From positions 1 to 9,757 of the forward strand of contig JAGLYR010000170.1 of NCBI GenBank assembly GCA_023132135.1: a stretch of DNA of 9,757 bases, given 5' to 3'. Of the stretch, positions 1 through 5,657 are shown one piece after another. Under the pieces are notes generated by a model that did no database searches, had not been told where the DNA came from, and was given only the letters and a program-made list of their open reading frames with translations. The stretch's first letter is position 1, and each line of letters opens with the position of its first letter. The DNA comes from Candidatus Eiseniibacteriota bacterium. Its GTDB lineage: Bacteria > Arandabacterota > Arandabacteria > JAGLYR01. The translations under genes were made by a program, and so were the position numbers.

Positions 1-34
1 TAAACGGGACTATGCTCTGACCAGCAGTTTACTC

Positions 35-63
35 TTCCAATGCGCAAGGGAATGTGGTATCAT
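35..63 (+). promoter_or_regulatory. Candidate extended -10 promoter for the beta-helix gene
   Basis: A TATCAT hexamer at 58-63 matches the sigma-70 -10 consensus at five of six positions and is preceded by TGG at 55-57, giving an extended -10. A poor -35 (TTCCAA, 35-40) lies exactly 17 bp upstream. The start codon is 50 bp downstream. Support comes from a near copy of the surrounding 12 bases (53-64) upstream of the next gene at 1889-1900. The -35 is weak and the lineage's promoter consensus is not known to me, so this is a tentative call. Confidence 0.35.
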
Positions 64-112
64 AGAGTACGAGCACGTTTGAAGATCGGTATCTCTGAAC
101 GGAGGATCAACG

Positions 113-1774
113 ATGCGACGGATGATTCTGCTGACGGTGGCGTTTGCCATCGTGTCCCTGCCCGCCCACGCTACCGTTTTCAATGTTCCGACCCCGTATC
201 CGACAATCCAGAAGGCTGTGGATGCTGCGTCCGCGGGCGACACAGTCCTCGTGGCTCCGGGGACGTACAACGACTGTACCCATCATCCCCCGGCGGAGCC
301 GGGCAGCGGCCTCGCCTGCGTGATCATGAAATCCGGCGTCACCCTCCTGGGTTCCGGAGAGGATGTGACCACGATTGACGCTCAGTTCAACGGGATGGGC
401 ATCTATTCCAGAGAAATCACCGATGTTGTGATTGAAGGCTTTACCATCATGAAGTGTATTGACAAGAACTGGCCCGACTACGGGCCGGCCGTCCACAGCT
501 GGCAATCCTCGTTGACAGTCCGCGACTGCACGATCGGCCCCAACGGGGACGGCGGCATCAACGCCCGGCAGTCTTCGGATCTGACTGTCACAGACTGCGT
601 GTTCACCCACAATGACGCCAAGTCGGGCGGAGGGCTGCATCTGGAGCAGAGTACGGGCAGCGCGCAGAGCTGCCAGTTTGACGGCAACGCGGCCCCCATT
701 GGCGGAGCGGTCTACCTCCGCTACTCGACAGCCACCATCGAGGGCTGTGAGCTCACCGGCAACAGCACGGCCGGTGGCGTCGGCAGCGGCGGCGCCATTC
801 TTTGCGAGAACTCCACGCCGACCATTCGCCACTGCACCATCTCGGGCAACACGGCCAGCATCAATGGTGGTGGAATCTGCGCAATCGAGAGCGGGGGTCA
901 GATTACGGCCTGCACGCTCCGGGACAATGAAGTCACCGGCGACTTCGGTCAGGGCGGCGGCATCTGCTTCCTCCAGTTCTCCACCACGACGGTGGAATCC
1001 TGCACGGTGGTGAGAAACACAACCACGGGGGACGATAGTGACGGCGGAGGCTTCTTCTGCCGGGCGTCCGATGTCACCATCACAAACTGCACCGTGGCTC
1101 ACAACTCCATTGCGCCCCCCTTCAAGGGCGGCGGTGTCGGAGGCGGCATCGCCTGCTACAGCGCCAACCCCATCATTGAGAAGACCATAGTCGCCTTCAG
1201 CGGCATCGGAGCGGGCGTGGCATGTCTCAACGCGGGAGCGGAACCTTTCATCTCCTGCTGCGATGTGTTCGGGAATGCCGGGGGCGATGCCCTGTGCGGG
1301 GGCAACATCGGGACGGGCAATTTTTCAGCCAGCCCTGTCTTCTGCGACACCCTGGTCTACGACTACAACCTGCAGGATTCCTCTCCCTGCGCGCCGGGGA
1401 ATCATCCATCGGGGCCCGAGATCTGCGGTGGCGCCCTCATCGGCGCGAATCCCGTGGCCTGCTTCGGCGCCGTGGAAACCGAGGGCGTCCGGATCACCCG
1501 GGATCCTCTCATCTCCACCGCCCCTAACCCATTCAACCAGTCAACGACCATCGAATTCGGGCTGACAGAGCCCGCGAGAGTGACCCTTCGCGTCTATAAT
1601 GTGACGGGCCGGGAAGTCGCCTCGCTGAACGACCGCCTGATGGCGGTGGGAACCCACCGGGTCACGTGGGACGGCACCACCGATTCCGGGGAACGCGCCG
1701 CCAGTGGAATCTACTTCTATCGTCTGACGGTGGGCGACCGGTCCCACACCGGTCGAATGGTCATGGTCAATTAG
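113..1774 (+). CDS. Secreted Cys-rich right-handed parallel beta-helix protein with FlgD-like/T9SS C-terminal domain
   Basis: The 553-residue protein starts at an ATG seven bases after GGAGG (101-105). Residues 1-20 form a signal peptide (charged start, hydrophobic core, likely cleavage after AHA). Residues 21-60 hold the typical opening of right-handed beta-helix proteins (PTIQKAVDAA, GDTVLVAPGTY). About 75-400 are beta-helix coils of 23-30 residues, repeating GGG-hydrophobic and x-C-T-hydrophobic-x-x-N motifs. Cys recur at fixed coil positions (139, 162, 187, 212, 241, 267, 297, 326), with a second ladder after the GGG motifs (231, 256, 285, 316, 348, 371). Residues about 466-553 form an FlgD-like Ig/T9SS type A sorting module with PNPFN, VYNVTGREV and SGIYFYRL. 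Such proteins are exported and often bind or cleave polysaccharide. I see no acidic cluster proving lyase activity, so the substrate is unknown. It is closed by its own terminator. Confidence 0.9.
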   Translation: MRRMILLTVAFAIVSLPAHATVFNVPTPYPTIQKAVDAASAGDTVLVAPGTYNDCTHHPPAEPGSGLACVIMKSGVTLLGSGEDVTTIDAQFNGMGIYSREITDVVIEGFTIMKCIDKNWPDYGPAVHSWQSSLTVRDCTIGPNGDGGINARQSSDLTVTDCVFTHNDAKSGGGLHLEQSTGSAQSCQFDGNAAPIGGAVYLRYSTATIEGCELTGNSTAGGVGSGGAILCENSTPTIRHCTISGNTASINGGGICAIESGGQITACTLRDNEVTGDFGQGGGICFLQFSTTTVESCTVVRNTTTGDDSDGGGFFCRASDVTITNCTVAHNSIAPPFKGGGVGGGIACYSANPIIEKTIVAFSGIGAGVACLNAGAEPFISCCDVFGNAGGDALCGGNIGTGNFSASPVFCDTLVYDYNLQDSSPCAPGNHPSGPEICGGALIGANPVACFGAVETEGVRITRDPLISTAPNPFNQSTTIEFGLTEPARVTLRVYNVTGREVASLNDRLMAVGTHRVTWDGTTDSGERAASGIYFYRLTVGDRSHTGRMVMVN

Positions 1775-1776
1775 AG

Positions 1777-1790
1777 CTGCTGCGCAGCAG
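1777..1790. repeat. 14-bp perfect palindrome CTGCTGCGCAGCAG
   Basis: This perfect palindrome begins two bases after the stop codon of the beta-helix gene. A partial copy, CTGCGC-R-GCAGAT, recurs at 1844-1856 on the far side of the terminator (compare 1780-1792; 12 of 13 bases agree). It could be a small extra hairpin helping transcript ending or a protein site. No function can be assigned. Confidence 0.5.
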
Positions 1791-1802
1791 ATACGTTTCT
1801 CG

Positions 1803-1830
1803 AACGGCGGGCGACCTGCCCGCCGTTTTT
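1803..1830 (+). terminator. Rho-independent terminator after the beta-helix gene
   Basis: AACGGCGGGC (1803-1812) pairs perfectly with GCCCGCCGTT (1818-1827) across a five-base GACCT loop. A T-run ends at 1830, followed by CTT. This is a textbook intrinsic terminator 28 bases after the stop codon. It separates the two plus-strand genes into different transcription units and implies a new promoter for the C25 gene. Confidence 0.9.
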
Positions 1831-1870
1831 CTTGTTCGGTCGCCTGCGCGGCAGATTCCCCGATTTCCAT

Positions 1871-1899
1871 TTTGCATCTCCCCCTGTCTGTGGTAGCAT
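1871..1899 (+). promoter_or_regulatory. Candidate promoter for the C25 peptidase-like gene
   Basis: TTTGCA (1871-1876, four of six matches to the -35 consensus) is followed after 17 bp by TAGCAT (1894-1899, four of six), with TGG directly before it as in an extended -10. The local 12-mer at 1889-1900 (TGTGGTAGCATA) differs in one base from that at 53-64 upstream of the beta-helix gene. It lies after a strong terminator and 113 bp before the chosen start codon, where a promoter is needed. An alternative -10, CATACT, sits at 1897-1902. Confidence 0.4.
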
Positions 1900-1999
1900 A
1901 CTGAGTTGCTTGCAACTTCCGGCTTCGGCCAAGAGAACTCATGTTCGCATCCGTTCGGTGGACTATCGACCGGAACGCGGACTATGTGCGGACTATGTA

Positions 2000-2005
2000 A
2001 GGAGG
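2000..2005 (+). promoter_or_regulatory. Shine-Dalgarno site fixing the C25 gene start
   Basis: A perfect AGGAGG lies six bases before the ATG at 2012. The frame stays open upstream as far as an ATG at 1832, but that start would put 60 non-signal residues ahead of a clean signal peptide and would begin just after the terminator. The ribosome site and signal peptide together settle the start at 2012. Confidence 0.88.
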
Positions 2006-2011
2006 AATAGC

Positions 2012-5000
2012 ATGCGCAGGCACCCAGCCCTCATGATCCTCGTTCTTCTCGGCCTCTCACTGGCGATGCCCCCGGTCCTCGCCGCCTCGGCAGCAGAAGG
2101 CGAGGCGATCCACGTCAGGCTCGAGGGGCAACAGGTCGTGATGACATACACAGGGACGGATGGGATCGCCGGCGAGCTCCCCGTGGTGAGCCGTCTGGTC
2201 CCCGTCCCCGCCGGAGTCGAGACGCTGGTGCCCGGGAAAACCCGGTGCGAAACTGGTGGGACCATTTCCCAATTGGACCAGCCGCCTGCGGGGATTGTGA
2301 CTGTGGGATCGGCCATGAGCTTCCGGGGCAACCGCTGGATCCCAGTGACCCTGCGGCCTCACGGGCTGGACGCCGACACGGGGGAGATCATCCGGTACGA
2401 CCGGGTGGAAATCGTCCTTTCCCCCGCGGGCCAGGTGCCTTTCAAGGGTTCTCTTGCCGGCCCGGTGGACGCGACACCCAGCCAGGCACTCTACTGCGCC
2501 ATTCATCAGGACGGGACCACGGGCTACCTGATTATTACCGCACCCCAGTACGCGGACGCCCTGGATCCGCTGTCCGAATGGAAACGCCTGAAGGGCTACG
2601 ATGTCACCGTGGCGACCACGGACGAAACAGGCGTGGGCCTCACCAGCATCAAGAACTACATCCGCAACGCCTACGAGACGTGGGACAACCCCCCGCTCTA
2701 TGTCCTCCTGGTGGGAGATGTGGACGATATTCCCACCGACTACTTCGGGGGCGACGTGACCGATCATGTGTACGTCCTGGCGGACGACGAGGACTACCTG
2801 CCGGATCTTTTCATCGGCAGGTTCTCGGTGGAGGACACCTACCAAGCTGAGACTATGGTTGCCAAGACAGTGAACTACGAGCGCCACCCGTACACGGACG
2901 AGGGAACCGACTGGTTCAGCCGGGCGCTGATGGTAGCCGGCGACTACGGGTCCGCCACTCCGGTCCAGACCAGCCGGTTCTGCGCGGAGAGTCTCTTCGA
3001 TGCCGGGTTCACCAGCGTGGACAGCGTCTACGCCTTCGAGGACGGATCCGGCCAGTGGGACGGGGTCGTGCCCATCACGACCGCTGTGAACTCCGGTCTG
3101 ACCGTGATCAACTACCGCGGCTGGGCCTTTGGAACGGGAGGCTGGCAACCGCCGGAGTTCCAGACCGTGAACATCGGGGGACTTTCCAACGGCTGGAAGC
3201 TGCCGGTAGTTTTCAGCTGCGTGTGCCACACGGGAAACTTCGGCGCCGACGCGGAGGCGTTCGGCGAGGCATGGGTCCGTTCCGGAAGCCCTACGGAACC
3301 CCGCGGGGCCGTGGCTTTTGTCGGAAATGGGGACCCGTGGTCCTACACGAGGTGGAATGACCGGATGGCCATGGGACTCTACGAATCCATGCGCGTCGAC
3401 AACCTGAGACGGGTCGGTCCCATCATGACCGGCGCAAAGATCCGCATGATCGAGCAGTTCCCGTCCGAGCTCTGGTTTGCGGATAGCGCCGATCAGTCCG
3501 TGGAGTTCTACTTCTACATCTATAACCTCCAGGGCGATCCCGAGCTCAACATCTGGACCGCCGCGCCTCAGGAAATCGAGGTAGTGCACCCTTCCTCCGT
3601 TCCTGTGGGGACGGGCTTCATCGAGATCACCGTAGAGGATGCCAAGACGAAGTCGCCCATTCCCGGCGCCCGCATCGGCATTGTCCAGGGCAATCAGGTG
3701 CTGGGCTCCGCGCACACCGATTCCCGCGGAGTCGCGCTGGTCCCCGCCATCCCGGACAACAGCGTAGACTCCCTGAACATCACGGTCACCGGGATGAATC
3801 TCGCGCCGTACGAAGGTGTCGCAGCGGTAACCGTCCCCGAGGCTTTCCTCGCCTATGCGGATCACGATCTGGACGACGACGATCAGGATGCGAGCGACGG
3901 GAATGATGACGGTGTGCTGAATCCCGGCGAGACGGTGGAGATCGAACTCACACTCCGGAACACGGGGACCACCACAGCTACTTCCGTGACGGCCGCGATC
4001 GATTCCATCTGGGGCGCCCAAGTGCTGGCCGCAGCGGCGTCTTTCGGCGACATCGCGGCGGGAAGCGAAGGAACATCTTCCTCTCCCCTGGTCCTTTCCG
4101 TGGATACGTCAGCCGAGGACGGATTCGTCATCCGGGTGGGCCTCGATGTCTCCTTCGGGGCTTCGAGTCACTCGGTGTCGTACTTCACTCTCCAGGTGTC
4201 CGCCCCCGATCCCCTGTATCTCGGCGCCGTGGCTTCGGCCGACAGTATCCTCGATGCGGGGGAAACGGCGAACATGACCGTGAGGCTTGCCAACACCGGC
4301 TCGGCCGACGCCTCCGGAGTGGAGGCAACTCTCCGCACGTCTACTCCATGGATTACGATCACCGACTCCGTGGGAACATTCGGCACCTTCGCGGTGGGAG
4401 ACACGGTGGAGAACACTACTGACGTCTTCGAGGTGGTGGTGAGCGGGGAGGCGGCGACGGGCCAGGCCGCCGGTTTCGAGATGGAGTTGACCACGGATGA
4501 AGGCGGAATCTCGACCGTGACGTTCGCTATCATCGTCGGGCGGGTGGATCACTGCGCCCCCATGGGCCCGGATGCATACGGCTACTATTGCTACGACAAC
4601 ACGGATGTGGACTACGACGCGAGCCCCGTGTTCGACTGGATTCCCTGCTCGCCCGCCTACGGCGGTCTGGGCGAGAATCTGTACCTGCGGAACGACCGTC
4701 TGAAGGCCATAGGACTGCCCTTCGACTTCGTCTTCTACGGCGTGTCCTACGACAGCATCCTTGTGTCCGACAACGGCTGGTTCTCCTTCGATCTGGACTG
4801 GTACCGGGATTTCAACAACTGGCACCTGCCCGACTCCTACGGCAACTTCGCAATGGTGGCTCCTTTCTGGGAGAACCTCAATCCGAGACGGAGAATCAAC
4901 GATATCCGTGTGGCGGACGGGGCTTACACGTGGGCGGACACCGCCGGGCACAGGTTTGTAGTGGAGTGGAGCCGGATTCCCTACTGGGATGAGATGGACA

Positions 5001-5542
5001 ACGACGATCTGCAGACCTTTGAGGTGATTCTCTACGACCAGGAGTACCTCGATACGGTCGATGGAGAGATCGTCTTCCAGTACAAGCGGATCGTGGACAT
5101 CGACCTGACGTACCAGCAGGCTACGGTGGGGATCGAGGACCACACGGAGACCGTGGGACTTGAGTACGTGTTCTCGGGAGTCTATCCCGGTGAATCCGCG
5201 GCCCTCTCCAACGGTCTCGCAGTCAAGTTCACCACCCGCGCGCCGTCGCGAATCGACACGGGCAAGGAAGTGGCGCTCGCCGAACGACCGGGCCTCGCCA
5301 GCTGGCCCAATCCTTTCAACCCGTCCACCGTCGTGCGGTACTCGCTGCCGCGTGAGGAACATGTCACGATCAGCATCTACGATATTCTCGGCCGTCAGGT
5401 GGCCGAGCTAGCGAACGGCGTCCGGCCGGCTGGACCTCAGGAGATCCGCTGGGATGCAACGGGTTTTGCATCCGGGGTGTACTTCTGTCGGCTCAAGACG
5501 CAGGAGGATGCGGAGACCATCAAGATCATGTTGCTGAAGTAG
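2012..5542 (+). CDS. Gingipain-like (peptidase family C25) multidomain secreted protein with T9SS-type C-terminal domain
   Basis: The 1176-residue protein starts with a signal peptide (1 to about 25). Residues about 30-140 resemble the C25 propeptide, and about 170-515 the C25 catalytic fold (GYLIITAPQY at 171-180, YVLLVGDVDDIP at 230-241, LPDLFIGRFSV, INYRGW at 366-371, FSCVCHTGNFG at 401-411, GAVAFVGNGD). Cys405 aligns by eye with gingipain R Cys244, but the catalytic His position holds Trp371. About 520-612 is a carboxypeptidase-regulatory/Ig-like domain. An Asp-rich, probably Ca-binding linker (618-640) follows, then two CARDB-like beta domains (about 630-730 and 735-843, each with an NPGE/DAGE then hydrophobic-RNTG pattern). 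About 845-1077 is a beta-sandwich with the VSDNGWFSF motif seen in exported FCB peptidases. About 1095-1176 is the FlgD-like sorting module (WPNPFNPST, IYDILGRQV, SGVYF). It is probably an extracellular or surface cysteine peptidase, or a binding protein if the missing His is real. Confidence 0.9.
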   Translation: MRRHPALMILVLLGLSLAMPPVLAASAAEGEAIHVRLEGQQVVMTYTGTDGIAGELPVVSRLVPVPAGVETLVPGKTRCETGGTISQLDQPPAGIVTVGSAMSFRGNRWIPVTLRPHGLDADTGEIIRYDRVEIVLSPAGQVPFKGSLAGPVDATPSQALYCAIHQDGTTGYLIITAPQYADALDPLSEWKRLKGYDVTVATTDETGVGLTSIKNYIRNAYETWDNPPLYVLLVGDVDDIPTDYFGGDVTDHVYVLADDEDYLPDLFIGRFSVEDTYQAETMVAKTVNYERHPYTDEGTDWFSRALMVAGDYGSATPVQTSRFCAESLFDAGFTSVDSVYAFEDGSGQWDGVVPITTAVNSGLTVINYRGWAFGTGGWQPPEFQTVNIGGLSNGWKLPVVFSCVCHTGNFGADAEAFGEAWVRSGSPTEPRGAVAFVGNGDPWSYTRWNDRMAMGLYESMRVDNLRRVGPIMTGAKIRMIEQFPSELWFADSADQSVEFYFYIYNLQGDPELNIWTAAPQEIEVVHPSSVPVGTGFIEITVEDAKTKSPIPGARIGIVQGNQVLGSAHTDSRGVALVPAIPDNSVDSLNITVTGMNLAPYEGVAAVTVPEAFLAYADHDLDDDDQDASDGNDDGVLNPGETVEIELTLRNTGTTTATSVTAAIDSIWGAQVLAAAASFGDIAAGSEGTSSSPLVLSVDTSAEDGFVIRVGLDVSFGASSHSVSYFTLQVSAPDPLYLGAVASADSILDAGETANMTVRLANTGSADASGVEATLRTSTPWITITDSVGTFGTFAVGDTVENTTDVFEVVVSGEAATGQAAGFEMELTTDEGGISTVTFAIIVGRVDHCAPMGPDAYGYYCYDNTDVDYDASPVFDWIPCSPAYGGLGENLYLRNDRLKAIGLPFDFVFYGVSYDSILVSDNGWFSFDLDWYRDFNNWHLPDSYGNFAMVAPFWENLNPRRRINDIRVADGAYTWADTAGHRFVVEWSRIPYWDEMDNDDLQTFEVILYDQEYLDTVDGEIVFQYKRIVDIDLTYQQATVGIEDHTETVGLEYVFSGVYPGESAALSNGLAVKFTTRAPSRIDTGKEVALAERPGLASWPNPFNPSTVVRYSLPREEHVTISIYDILGRQVAELANGVRPAGPQEIRWDATGFASGVYFCRLKTQEDAETIKIMLLK

Positions 5543-5570
5543 GCTCGGAACCGGTGCTACGTGCAAGGAC

Positions 5571-5584
5571 GGGGCACTGGCCCC
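5571..5584. other. Small GC hairpin between convergent genes
   Basis: GGGGC (5571-5575) pairs with GCCCC (5580-5584) around an ACTG loop. No T-run follows on either strand, so it is not a standard intrinsic terminator. It is the only tight stem-loop I could find in the 115-bp gap that must end transcription from both sides. Confidence 0.3.
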
Positions 5585-5590
5585 AACCCC

Positions 5591-5618
5591 GTGACAGGTG
5601 ACGGGTGACAGGCGACTA
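5591..5618. repeat. Tandem heptamer repeat GTGACRG
   Basis: Three back-to-back heptamers, GTGACAG (5591-5597), GTGACGG (5598-5604) and GTGACAG (5605-5611), are followed by a degenerate fourth unit, GCGACTA (5612-5618). The array lies in the noncoding gap between convergent genes, not inside a gene. Short heptamer arrays in intergenic DNA are known in several bacterial lineages. No function can be read from this copy. Confidence 0.65.
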
Positions 5619-5657
5619 GGATTGGGGAATACTGCTGTCCGCCGCTTGCGCTCCCCA

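Noticed and set aside
107-1102. Open frame of 331 codons on the minus strand opposite the beta-helix gene
   Set aside because: It mirrors the repetitive beta-helix coils and shows no independent start signal or family.
1832-2011. ATG at 1832 giving 60 extra residues on the C25-like protein
   Set aside because: It lies immediately after the terminator and upstream of the likely promoter; the extra residues look non-coding and would bury the signal peptide.
2057-4021. Long open frame (654 codons) on the minus strand opposite the C25 gene
   Set aside because: Its translation is rich in Arg, Gly, Val and His with no recognisable domain, signal or ribosome site, while the plus strand encodes a clear multidomain protein. 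Long antisense frames are expected in GC-rich DNA with strong third-position bias.
4109-5362. Open frame of 417 codons on the minus strand opposite the end of the C25 gene
   Set aside because: Low-complexity composition with no domain pattern, overlapping coding sequence with conserved T9SS-type motifs. It is a codon-bias shadow.
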